A stretch of DNA of 64,000 nucleotides from assembly GCA_025642065.1 (NCBI GenBank), contig JAODUP010000567.1, forward strand, positions 149,501-213,500, read 5' to 3'. This stretch comes from Paralvinella palmiformis. Its lineage: Eukaryota; Annelida; Polychaeta; Terebellida; Alvinellidae. The notes beneath the pieces are model-generated. The model did not search any database. It was given only the letters and a program-made list of their open reading frames with translations, and was not told the origin of the DNA. Shown piece by piece: positions 47,940 through 59,122 of the stretch (its first letter is position 1; each line of letters opens with the position of its first letter). The translations under genes and the position numbers were made by a program.

Positions 47940-48746
47940 AGTGCACAGTGAAATTGCTGAGGTTCTTGATGAAGGATCCATAACTGCATTAATTATGCTT
48001 GATTTATCAGCAGCTTTTGACGTGAGCGATCATCCAATTCTACTGAAGCGTTTAGAATTTTTATTTGGAATCAAGTAAAAGGCTTTAACTTGGGTACAGT
48101 CGTACCTCACCGACATAACTCAGTGTGTTTCAGTGACGGATACAACATCAACATGTGTACGTCTTCTTGTTGCTGTACATAACTTTAAAGCCATGTGATA
48201 AAAGGAATGATATTTCATCTTCAATTGAAGCTTGTATTACAGACATAATTATTTGGATAAACAGAAACAAGCTGAAATTGAATAAGAACAAGACAGAATT
48301 CATTGTTTTCTCATCCAAGCAACATGTAAAGAAAACTGAGAATCTTCACTTTAATGTAAGATCCATTTATGTAAATTCTTCTGTGTCTGTAAGAAATCTA
48401 GGGCTTATATTAGATAATACGCTAGGAGTGGAGAAGCAGGTGAATTCTATATGTAAGTCCTCTTATATGTAAGTCCTACCGAAAATCAGGTCCCAGGCTG
48501 TGGAACGATTTGCCAAACCACATTAAACTTACAGAAGGTAAAGATATAATTTGTAATTAAGGTACTTAAAACCCATTTATTTAAATTGGCTTATTTTTAA
48601 TTTTAAGCCAGTTTGTTGTGTATGAAATGTATTTGAGCTGTATGAGTTTATTATGTATGAAATGTATTTGAGCTGTATGAGTTCAGAATTATGTTTTCAA
48701 TGTCAAGCGCCTTAAAGCAATTAAAGTTGAACAAGGCGCTATATAA

Positions 48747-48795
<49 letters not shown>
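47940..48795 (+). pseudogene. Non-LTR retrotransposon fragment with 3' tail
   Basis: Frames read LDEGSITALIMLDLSAAFDV (RT catalytic block with D), later SIEACITDIIIWINRNKLKL then NKNKTEFIVFSSK, then PRLWNDLPNHIKL. The YADD region is deleted. It ends GCGCCTTAAAGC ... GCTATATAAATT and (ATT)n, the same tail type as at 51890. A 30-bp segment (ATGAAATGTATTTGAGCTGT) is duplicated at 48621 and 48658. Confidence 0.85.
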
Positions 48796-48798
<3 letters not shown>

Positions 48799-49078
48799 TG
48801 AGCAACGATAACAAGCAAAACAATAAAGTTACATATACTTAAATTCAGAAGGAGCGATCGAACCTGTAAAGATGTCAAATCATAATTAATTTAATTATAT
48901 TTCGTCATCATTTTTTGGATTGGAAACATGACGAAACAAGTTGTGTTTCAGACTGGAAAATGACATAAACAAACATACAGACATATAAACAATAAACAAA
49001 CACACTCATACACATAAAACACACACAAACACACACAATCACGCTCACACACATACATATACAGAATCACACACACAA

Positions 49079-49112
49079 ACACACAAACACACACACACAC
49101 ACACACACACGC

Positions 49113-49145
<33 letters not shown>
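49079..49145. repeat. (CA)n and (TA)n microsatellite
   Basis: Mirror of 35853-35930. Confidence 0.9.
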
Positions 49146-49576
49146 CGCGGGAGTACCACAAACACATGCAGGTAAGAAAAGCCAGGTATGCCATACGCAG
49201 CCATTTCTCAATCGATACACCTACCTATGTTATAATAAAGTTGTGGAATAGCTTACTGCTATAAAAACATTTGTAGCCAATAAAGGTAATAAATAAGAAG
49301 CACATAATAGAAAATGTCGAATCTGTTGAAGTCATATACTAGCACTGGATCAATCTGGATACTCAAACGTGTTGCTACCCGAGTAGGAGTGACAGATCGC
49401 CGTAGACGTGTGCGAACAAATGTAGAAGATTCGTGACACCGAGACACTAGACGAGATAACGGCTCAGTCTACAGCATCATATCTTTTGGGTAGCTTTCTA
49501 ATTTTCTTTATTCAATCTATCATACCTGAGCTCAGTTTGTGGTTAGAGAGTACTACAAACATTTAGTATTCGCCGA

Positions 49577-49588
49577 CTATATATATTT
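49577..49588 (+). promoter_or_regulatory. TATA-like box upstream of GPCR copy 2
   Basis: CTATATATATTTG in a block shared with copy 1, about 170 nt before the ATG. Confidence 0.5.
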
Positions 49589-49755
49589 GTCAGAACGAGA
49601 TGTGTCTTTGCTCACTTAGCCTGAATCATCAAAGACTAATCCTGTGTTAGTTGTCGTCCATATCATGTGCCTTCTGTGTGATTTCTGATGACCGGAATTC
49701 TGCTCTTGCTTCTTTGCTCATAAATTTGAGGAAATACTTAAACGTTTATTTCGAG

Positions 49756-50715
49756 ATGAATGTGACATCACCAATCTGTTGCGCATCGACAGAGAACTAT
49801 CAATCTTTCGCAGCTGCTGTCTGGATTTATGGATCACCGATTCTCTGTATCCTCGGGACAGTAGCCAACATTCTAGTCGTGATCGTAATGCAACGGAAAG
49901 AACAAAGGAAATACACTACGAGTTTGTACCTGTCATATCTCGCCCTACTGGATACACTTATCCAGTACACAGGACTATCCAGACAGTGGATTCTTGCCCA
50001 ATTCGGTTTCGACATTCGGAATAAGTCATCCGGGATTTGTAAGTTACATTTGTTTCTCATGTATTACCTGGTACAGGTAGAAGCTTGGCTTCTCAGTAGC
50101 ATAGCCATAGAAAGAGTTGTAGCAGTTTGGTGGCCGATCCAGGCAAGATTTCTCTTCACTCGTCGGTTCGCAGCGATCCAGATCGCCAGCTTCAGCGTAT
50201 TTCTTTTTGTAGTCAACGCCCATATATTCTGGACACAAGAGTTGATCCATACAGAAATAGGCAACATTTGTGCTATAAAACCAAACTTTCGAGTGTTTAG
50301 AGGTATCATCTGGGGATGGATGGACATGATATTGGCCACTATCGTACCATTTTCGGTGATGATCTGCAGTAACATCGCCGTTGTTGTGAAAATAGCCCAA
50401 CAACATCAAAAACGAAAACGAGGTTCTTCACAGGAAGCTAAAGTTCAGAGCGTCACTGTCATGCTGCTGACAGTCTGTGTTGTGTTCCTTCTCTGTACCT
50501 TACCCCTAACTATCTATCTTTCTGATACCGAGAGTTTTGATGTGACCTATGGTTGTTGTTTTAGTACTTACGTTATATGGCCAACATTGAATATATTCTT
50601 CTATTTTAACAACACATCTAACTTTTTTCTTTATTTCGTTAGTGGAAGGAAGTTCCGTGAACAACTCCGAGCCATGTTTCTTTGTAGATCAAATTTGATT
50701 GTTCCACATCAATGA
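49756..50715 (+). CDS. Class A (rhodopsin-like) GPCR, copy 2, intronless
   Basis: Also intact, 319 aa. It differs from copy 1 at three residues within the ATG-initiated protein: A122V next to the ERV motif, L284F in TM7 and V309L near the C-terminus (a W/R difference lies upstream of the ATG). Counting by eye gives about 13 nucleotide differences in 960, seven of them in the last 60 codon bases. Both copies keep the disulfide cysteines, ERV, CTLP and NNTSNFF motifs, so both look functional. The longer open frame starting at TTG 49651 is rejected as a start. Confidence 0.9.
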   Translation: MNVTSPICCASTENYQSFAAAVWIYGSPILCILGTVANILVVIVMQRKEQRKYTTSLYLSYLALLDTLIQYTGLSRQWILAQFGFDIRNKSSGICKLHLFLMYYLVQVEAWLLSSIAIERVVAVWWPIQARFLFTRRFAAIQIASFSVFLFVVNAHIFWTQELIHTEIGNICAIKPNFRVFRGIIWGWMDMILATIVPFSVMICSNIAVVVKIAQQHQKRKRGSSQEAKVQSVTVMLLTVCVVFLLCTLPLTIYLSDTESFDVTYGCCFSTYVIWPTLNIFFYFNNTSNFFLYFVSGRKFREQLRAMFLCRSNLIVPHQ

Positions 50716-51240
50716 ATAACAAATGATTATTTCAATGGGAATAACAAAGGATTAGTTCGGTATGAATAAAAGAAGGTTAGTTCAGTATTATATAGTTCTA
50801 AAAAAACAATGGTATGAATCTGCCATTGTGTATTCTCGTGTGACATATATTAGGTTATGCTTTCCCGTTATATGCTCGAAACATATATACATCTATAATA
50901 CATACGTGCATATATATATATACCTACATACATATTTACACGCATACATAGATACATACATTAACAAATATAGGAAATATTAACGTATGTGAGTATCTTC
51001 AAGCAAAAGATCGACATAATTTTCTATTTAAGAATAAACATATAAACATTAGTTTACAAAATTGTTCATTATCGGTTAGATATAGATTTCACAGCCTATA
51101 GAATGATTCATTGATAGAAAAGATTGTTTTATTAAATAAGAACAAGTTTGTCTTCATGTAGTTGCAAACTTATGTTAGGTGTACTACCAGCAAATGTACA
51201 GTTGATCACGCTTACATCGTGGAATAAATCGTCTTTCATA

Positions 51241-51242
<2 letters not shown>

Positions 51243-51284
<42 letters not shown>

Positions 51285-51296
51285 ATATATATATAG
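51243..51296. repeat. (TA)n microsatellite
   Basis: Interrupted TA run. Confidence 0.85.
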
Positions 51297-51469
51297 ACAA
51301 TATAGATGCATGTTGTGGTGTTGTTAATTCAATATTTGATTTTTATTGAGATTTTACTGTTCTGGGTTCCATTTACATGTTTATCAATGTTGTTATCAGT
51401 CTACTAGCAAAGTGGATTGATACACAGGGATGAGTATTATATTGTTAAAGCTAGCCTTTTTTATTTCTA

Positions 51470-51473
<4 letters not shown>

Positions 51474-51524
<51 letters not shown>
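51474..51524. repeat. (TA)n(TG)n microsatellite at the end of block W
   Basis: Same position relative to W as the (TG)n at 5887. Confidence 0.85.
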
Positions 51525-51525
<1 letters not shown>

Positions 51526-51748
51526 CTGGAAAAAAAAAGTTTACTTTAACCCCTCACAAACATAATGTCAATGCCATTAGCAATAAAGTAATCATAGTCA
51601 TTGAAATGTAATGGTATCACTCAATAACACTTGCCACACATCCATTAACTAATTGGAAATGTTCACATGCTAAACCTACCACAACACTATCACCATAGAG
51701 GCCTAAGCTGGGAAGACTTGAAATAAATCCGGGGAATGAAGACGTTGG

Positions 51749-51791
<43 letters not shown>

Positions 51792-52275
51792 AATACTACT
51801 AATAAATAACAACAACTGCAACAATTATATCATTAATTAATCACTGCCGCACATTCCATTGTTAACTATAATAATATTGTAAATAATATTGTAAAGCGCC
51901 TTAAAGCAGCTTCTAGCTGAAAGTGAGCTATATAAATATGACATATTATTATTATTATTATTATTATTATAATAACGTTGAAGCAAAATTTTAGAGCACA
52001 GATCAAACTAAGGGAAATGATGCCAGCATAAAATCAAATACATGCTGTGAGAGACAGCTGCCACGTTTGGCTGCTAAAACTAACCAAATAATGAGACGGG
52101 AAGTATTACTCTATGATGAACCACAAGATCAGAGAAACAAGTACCATCCCTTGTTTGATGAGTCATAGAGATGCATCATGTTGTAGGTACTGTACTAAAC
52201 TTAATAACAAATTGAATTAGATAATGATCAATAATGGTATAAAGACTTGACGATGAGCACTGGCTAGAGATACTA
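51525..52275 (-). repeat. Block W, copy 3 (right arm)
   Basis: Minus-strand homologue of 5050-5890. The exon-like segment (52194 down to about 52138) stays open (YSTYNMMHLYDSSNKGWY) but has lost the terminal TTCA|GTGAGT. A LINE/SINE tail is inserted at about 51885-51970. Confidence 0.85.
51885..51970 (+). repeat. LINE/SINE tail inserted in block W copy 3
   Basis: AAAGCGCCTTAAAGCAGCTT ... GAGCTATATAAATATGACAT then (ATT)n, the same tail as at 48700-48795. It is absent from the other W copies. Confidence 0.75.
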
Positions 52276-52299
52276 CATCAGGCAGACATCTTCTTGTAT

Positions 52300-52619
52300 A
52301 TTAAAGTGCGGGCGGAATATTTTCCTATATTGTGAGTAATTATGTTACACTCGTATGGGAATAGTGTTGCATCTATAGCTATTATACTCGCTACGTGTCA
52401 TTCACAGTATCGGAGATCTGACTGAAATCCGGTTTTAGCGATTATAGGTCACACAGATCACCCGGATAGGCGCATTCATTTAGATCCCACCACACCTAAC
52501 TGCATATCCCAAGGGACGCTAAATTAAGCGTGGATGAACGTTCAATATGTGATGAATTTAACGAATGGGGATTAGCGGTCCGGTTTGAGTAAATCATATC
52601 GTTTACAAACCTATATATG

Positions 52620-52691
<72 letters not shown>

Positions 52692-52841
52692 CGTATATGA
52701 ACCTTAAACTGATGTTGTAAACATCATAGAATGTCATATATACTTTTTGACATGTGTTCGGTTTCTGTACGTAGCCTACAACCGCTCCTATCTGTGAGTG
52801 ACATATTTGTCCGCTGATCCCCACAGGCTGATGAGTAGACC

Positions 52842-52850
<9 letters not shown>
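52300..52850 (+). repeat. Block A, right-arm copy
   Basis: Shares AGCTATTATACTCGC, CACCACACCTAACTGCATA, GTACGTAGCC and GATGAGTAGACCAGA with the other A copies. A long (TA)n at 52623-52689 replaces the middle. Confidence 0.8.

Positions 52851-52905
<55 letters not shown>
52623..52905. repeat. Two (TA)n microsatellites
   Basis: 52623-52689 and 52844-52905. Confidence 0.95.
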
Positions 52906-52913
<8 letters not shown>

Positions 52914-53350
52914 CGATTTGTAGGGGGTTTGTTTTCTGTTGTATCGTTGAATTGGATTATGTATAGGATGGGTGAATGTTGTTTAACGACACATCGGCAC
53001 AATTTAGGCCATTCAGTGTCCTAGAAGGTTTGGAAATAAAAGGTTATATATAAAAGGTTAATAAGCCGGATTACTGGCATCAATAAATGTTATTTATAAT
53101 CTAAAATGTAAATTGTTAAATATAAAGGATAAATATGTAAATAATACGTTGGTGTATAGATGTATAAGGTTGTTTACAAAAGTTAAAATCAGATTCTTAG
53201 TCTTAGAAAATGGTGTTTAATTTTGTAAAATATAGTGAATATATATTGACTAGTTTGGACTAGAGATAATTAAATATGTTTATGTTAAAAGAGAAGACCT
53301 GCTTTTCAAGAGGAAATAATAAATAACGCATGATACTGACTAGATGTTCT
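52906..53350. other. Gene-free AT-rich stretch
   Basis: No coding homology or recognised repeat. It includes TTAAATTTTG- and TAAATATG-rich sequence. Confidence 0.5.
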
Positions 53351-56060
53351 CACCTTAAATAAATTATATTAAGAAGAAAAGACCAGCTTCTCTTAGGAAT
53401 TTTAAAATTGTATCCGGAGCAATATTCTCCAGCAGCTTTATCCAAGTCTCTGCATGATAATATTGTTCTCTGATGTGATGATATTCCGAGCAATGAAGGA
53501 GGATGCGATCGACTGTCAGGCGTTCTTGGCAAAATATACACTCTGGTGGATCTTCTGAAGTAGGCTGCACTGCGTGCAATTTATGTTTTGTTTGCATTGA
53601 TCAGAAATCGGACCACTGCTTTCTTGTGAATTTCTTTATGATAGGTCGGAAGTCAGTGAATGGTAATGGAATGTTGATCTTCCGACCTTTTAGAGTAGTT
53701 TTGGCAGCCTTATTAGCGAATTCATTGTCACGAATACCGATATGACTCGGTACCCAGCAGAATACTACATCCTTTTGTAGAGTTTTCAAGGTGGAATGTA
53801 GTTCTAAAATACCGAGGACAAGTGTATTTTCTACGTCTAAAGTTTCTATGGCCTGTAGTCAGGACAAAGAATCCACGTATATAATAAATGTGTCCCCAGT
53901 ATAGCCAATACCATGATGGAGTGCAAGGTAAATGGCTCGAACTTCTGCTGTGTATATTGAGGCCACGTCAGGCAGACGTTCCATCACGCACTGCCTACCA
54001 CAAACGACAGCGAATCCTACTCTCTCGCCTTCTTTTGAAACATCAGTATAGATGAACTGATGGTCATAATATTTATTTTGTATGATGTGAAAACGGCTCT
54101 GAAATTCCGTCGATTTCTTCCCCGCTCTCAGACCATACAATAATTGTTGGTTCCATCACATCCCAAACCGGGATATGAGGTAAGCATATATTATCTCCAG
54201 GTCTTCTCTCGAAGGCCGAATTCTAATTCCAAAAGTTGGGATGGTTTTCGGTATGAGTAAGAAGTTATCTTGGATTTTTGGGTTGAACGCCATATCAAAT
54301 GTAGGATTTGCCGGAGAACTACTTAACTGTAATGCATATTGCAGAGATAGTCATTCACTCCGTCTGTAAAGAGATTCCTCAATAGATTCAACATTCAGAC
54401 TCTATACAGACGGAAGAGTGTTGCTCGAATGGAGGATAGCTTGCTGTCGAATATTACCTCGAGGAATTTAAAACAGGAAAGTCGACCCCATATAGAGTCG
54501 GGTCTGGGTGAAAGTTTCTTTGTTGACAGAAGTGCACGCAGACTGTTTTGGACATGGAGAATTCGAAGCCATTCTCATCAGGCCAATTTTCTAATTTATT
54601 AAGACACTATGATGTTTATTTTCATGCTGAATAGTTTTATTGATAAGATGCTTCCTTGTGGTACACCCTCTTGTTGTTGATAGAAATCAGAGAGGGTGTT
54701 ACCAACACGGACAGAAAAGTTTCTACCAGTCAAAAATCTGAAAATAACTTTTAGCATATTGTCACGAAGCCCCGCATTATACAAATATTTAAGTATTCCA
54801 TATTACCATGTTGTGTCGTATGCTTTCTCTAAATCGAAAAATATCCCCACTTTGTGTTGCCTCTTAATGAATACCCCCTTATTATAATTTCTAATTAATT
54901 AGTTGATCTGTGATAGGTCTATGTTTTCTAAAACCAGTCTGCTTGGCTGTGAGAATGGCATGGTATTCAAGATACAAGACTAACTTGGTGTTTACCATTC
55001 GCTCAAAAGTTTACAGATACCACTTGTGAGTACTATTGGACCGTAATTACCAGATTCTGGGGGATGTTTTCCGGCTTTTACAATTGGGATGATGGTGGCT
55101 TCTCTCTACCGGGAAAAGAAGTCACCACCATTCCAGATTTCATTGTAGATATCGAGCAGGACTTCAATGATTGCTCAGGCATTTGTTTTAAGATCTGGTA
55201 GTGAATATCATCAGGTCTAACAGCAGCATCATGGGCTTTCTTGAGAGAATCTAGTATTTCTCTTATAGAATATTCTTTGTTATAAATTTCATCATTTGTT
55301 GATGTAAAATTTAATGGATTCCGCTCTATGGTAATTTTGTTCTCTTGAATATTTCTGTCTAATTTTCTGCCGATGAGTTGTGTGCAATTGTTTCTGTCAA
55401 CGTATCCCCGATCTCTTTTACGTTTGTAATTATGCTCCCATTTTTTTCTTCTAATTGTTTAATTGGAGGGCATTGGACTTTACATGAGATTTTCCATATC
55501 GTATTCATGGGAATTCTTTTATTTAATTGGGAGACATATTTCCTCCAAGAAATTCGCATGTTTCTGCCAATGATACGACGAGCCCTGGCGTAGCCTATTT
55601 TTGAATTGTAAGATTTTCATGGGAAGGATTTCTTTTAAATTGGTTTAAAGCTCTCTTTCTTTGTTTCAGGGCTTCCTCGCATTCTCCATTCCACCAGGGC
55701 TTGTGGAGTTTTCTGGGAACTGTAGAGGATTATGGTATCGTTATTTCCGCTACGAAATGTAGCTCTGATGTAAAAGGTTCACACGAGTTTTCTCTGATAG
55801 TCTTGAATGTATTTCTATTAATGTATTGGCTACATTTAGATTTAAAGTTGTACCAGTCTGCTTTTTAAAACTCTCCATTTTGGTTTATTTAAAAGTGCTG
55901 CCTTGTTATTGTAATGCAGAAATGCTGGAACGTGGTCATTGTCGCAGAGATCCTCATATACAGACCACTCAAAATCAAGAAAACAATGAAGGGCTGCACA
56001 GGAATATGTCTATGGCAGATGCTTACCCAGTTGCTGAATGGATATATGCCGTGTATAATT
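53350..56060 (-). pseudogene. I/Nimbus-type LINE with RT and RNase H, 5'-truncated, inactive
   Basis: Minus-strand blocks from high to low coordinates: linker ARARRIIGRNMRISWRKYVS; NPLNFTS then AHDAAVRPDDIHYQILKQMP; RT FFDLEKAYDTTWYGILKYLY and QEGVPQGSILS; GFEFSMSKTVCVHF; RNase H FIYTDVSKEGERVGFAVVCG (usual YTDGSK), IYTAEVRAIYLALHHG and FCWVPSHIGIRDNEFANKAA; and a CxxC tail CIFCQERLTVDRILLHCSEY. The YADD region is deleted, the RNase H motif is altered and stops are frequent. The 5' endonuclease is mostly missing. A C-terminal RNase H is typical of the I-clade lineages. Confidence 0.9.
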
Positions 56061-56330
56061 TATTTATTCCATATATTTATTGAGCATCCCAATTGCGCAA
56101 ATGCAATTGTAGGGTTTGCATATACATGATATTTACATTAATAGCTATTTCATATACCGGTATATCAATGTATATATATATATATGTTTTTCTTTTGTGT
56201 ATAATATTATTATTTCATAATAATCAGTTAGTTTCATTACATAAATCTCCGAGTGCTACAAATGAATCTTTGTACTATGTTAAATATTTGTATGTTTTCT
56301 TGTTCAATTAACTGATCACTTCCGTGCCAT
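56061..56330. other. AT-rich junction between two LINEs
   Basis: No homology seen; a short (TA)n lies near 56171. Confidence 0.4.
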
Positions 56331-58500
56331 GGCCCACCACTATCTCCCCAGTGTCGGTCATCATATCCAGTCTGGTACCTGTGTACTGTGCACAATTTAA
56401 CAGGTAGTGAGGTAGTATGTCACAGTTTCTAGTCGGTTAGGACAGTTCAAACAATATGGTGAATCTAGTAATCCGAGGCCGTGTAGTTGTTGCCTTAGAG
56501 AGCTTAATCCTAGTATCATTCGTGTGTGGTTGATGGATGAATTTTCTTTTCCTTTACTGACATATTGCATTCTGGTTGGAAACAGTTTATTCTTAAGCTG
56601 TATCATAAAAGCATTCAGGTTGTCACATTTCTTTGCGTCTTCTTCCAGTTCATTCCAGTCTCGAACTGTTCGGGGGAAGAAAGAGTTTTGAAGTTTCGTT
56701 GTCCAGGTTCGTATTGTTAGATAGTTATTGCTGTGGCTGACTGAGTATGTGGAATAGTGTCCAGTTTTCGGGGGCTAGTGTTATTTTCAGGTAATTTGGA
56801 GTAAGATGGGACCTCATTCTGTAGAATTGTAACAGACAATAGTATTTTCGTCGAACTTCATCTCTCCTTAGGGAAGTAGGATGGTCAACACTTGAAGTAG
56901 GTTTCCGATTAAAAGCTCTTGAACATGCGATCGCAGTCCTACGTTGTACTCCTCCAACAAGTATTTTAGATGTTGGTTACTGTCATATATATAAGACACT
57001 CATAGACTAGCTGTGGCCTTATGTTGTATTTGTAGATATTTTCAGTACATGTTCTTCGTAGGGATAGGCTCACATTCCATATGAGTCCTACGTTTTTTTG
57101 TTTTCTTTGGAAATAAGATAGGTCACATGAGATTCCCAACTCATCTTCTCATCGAAGTGTAATCGAAGTGTGGGCTACGTGCTTACTTTCTCCAGTTCAG
57201 TGTTGTTCGGGTACATACCTCCATAGGTGTTTGTGTTTGTATTTGAGATTATCATATATTAGTTTTGTTTCATTAAATGACATATGCCACTTTGTTGCTC
57301 AAGTATGTAGTTTCTGTAGATCTCGGTTAAGAGCATCCATTGCATTGACGTTCGATTGGAGATTTGCCATCAGAACAGCATCATCTTCATATAGATGGAT
57401 CTCAGTTTCGAGTGTGTCTACTCTGTCGTTTGCATATATTAGAAAGAGTAGGGGACCAATTTTTTACCCCTGAGAAACGCCGATTATGATATTGTTCCAT
57501 ATAGAGTGTTTTCCATCTATGATTACTCTGATCTCTCGGTTGTATAAATAGTCCCTTATAAAGCATAGCAATGGACCATTTATTTCATCCTTTTTCAGCT
57601 TGGCTAGGAGACTACTATGCCATTTACGATCAATTTAACAATATTGATACAATCTGTTAAATAAAATAGGTTCAACAACCTTAGATACTGCCGATAGAAG
57701 AGATATTGGCCGTTAGTTTGTTTTGGTGTCTTTTGGTCCTTTTTTTTATAAATTAGAGTTACATTCGCTCTCTTCCAACAATCGGGCAAATTCTGTTGAT
57801 CGGGGCCCACATTGAATAGCTTAGTCAGAGATAGGGTTATAGCACGACGGATACGTTTTAAATCATTACTTATCCCATCAGGTTTCATCGCCTTTATGTG
57901 TTTTGAGCTGTCGAAGCACTGCTAGGACTTCTTCGTCTGTTGTCTGTATGTCTGTCAGGATACGTTCATTCGTCGTTCGCTTCAGCATGGTGTCATATAC
58001 TTGCACAGGTGTGAATTGTACAGTTACACCGAGAAATATATCTCTGACAACAAGTAATATAATTGATAAACAAGGCCGATCCAGGTTTAACAAACCAATA
58101 TCTGGGACTGGTATTGTTGTAGCAATGACCATTGTCCGGATCCGGCCTTCTGGCTGAGGTGTATGTTTGACCGTGTTCTTCCTATTGGGGTGCAAAGTAA
58201 GTGCCCATGAGATTTGCCTTTTCTTCCGCTGTGGTATAGTGTTTATTGTCGTCATTGAGTATAGGAATACTGGAATCCACCTTATTTCCTTTCATTTGCT
58301 TCCTTATATTCCAATTTTGTCTGGATGCAGTGGTTGTATCTTCTAATTTGTTGATAAGTCTGTTCCTATGTTCTTCTTTAGCTCTACGGATGTCGTTATT
58401 TACTGTCATCGTTATTAACTTGTATATTTCAGTGTTCTCTTCGGATAGAGATGCGTACTTCTTGATTTGTCCACGGTTTATTGTTTGGGTTCACATTTAC
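56330..58500 (-). pseudogene. Second LINE, RT-containing, inactive
   Basis: Minus-strand blocks from high to low coordinates: RRAKEEHRNRLINKLEDTTT; IQTTDEEVLAVLRQLKTHKG then DGISNDLKRIRRAI; NLPDCWKRANVTLIYKKKD; PLLCFIRDYLYNREIRVI; LLFLIYANDRVDTLETEIHL then YEDDAVLMANLQSNV (catalytic YADD read as YEDD); a C-terminal segment; and NCPNRLETVTYYLTTC near 56400. It lies immediately 5' (in element orientation) of the RNase H LINE. Many stops and shifts. Clade is uncertain. Confidence 0.85.
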
Positions 58501-58554
58501 TGATAGGCACGGTATGTATTTAATTTCACATATGGTACCCTATTGTGGGGTTGT

Positions 58555-58935
58555 AGTCACTCAACGTACTTACGGATATTAAACATTTTACAGAAAAGGG
58601 CAATCAGGACCGTCCCGAAATCAAACTATAATGCTCATGCCGAACCCTTATTTAAGAAACTACAAATTCTCAAGCTAAAGGACATATGTACTTTCAAAAA
58701 TAATGTATACATTCATTAATATCTCTTTACCAGATCCCCTAATGACGATGTTCACTGTAAATAGACATATTCATTCACACCAAACAAGATGCCTTCACCA
58801 GCCACATATACAATACAGAAAAAACATCATTTTTATCAAAGACATTTATTTAGCTAGCACCTCAAATATGGTACAAACTGCCAGAAACAATAAGACAGTT
58901 GAGGTCGCAGCATAGCTTTAATAGAATAAAATTTC
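58555..58935 (+). pseudogene. LINE C-terminal fragment
   Basis: The plus strand reads LQKRAIRTVPKSNYNAHAEP then LFKKLQILKLKDICTFKNN, the 'QKRA.R........H..PLF..L..L...D' tail of non-LTR RT proteins. A SINE-1 copy follows directly. Confidence 0.8.
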
Positions 58936-59122
58936 GGGGCGCCTCCGTGGTCTAGTGGTAGCGTGTTCGACCACAGATCACTACCACCCGTGTTCAAATC
59001 CCGGCGTGGGCATATCTAAAGGTTGTTTTGTCTTTCACTTCGTCTCATTACCTTTGGAAGTCGCTCGGCCATTTAGCCTACCTTGTGCACAAAAGTGGTG
59101 TTAAACATAAATCATCATCAGT
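58936..59122 (+). repeat. SINE-1, full-length copy
   Basis: Head CGCCTCCGTGGTCTAGTGGT and CGTGTTCAAATCCC; body and ATCATCATC tail as in the 21348 copy. Confidence 0.9.

Larger units (their letters stand above)
47250..52900. repeat. Right arm of the large inverted duplication
   Basis: Reverse-complement counterpart of 31600-37100. It begins near TTAATTATCGTGTTATCTGT (47270) and ends in block A. A decayed LINE (47940-48790) is present only in this arm, inserted after or lost before the arms diverged. Confidence 0.85.
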
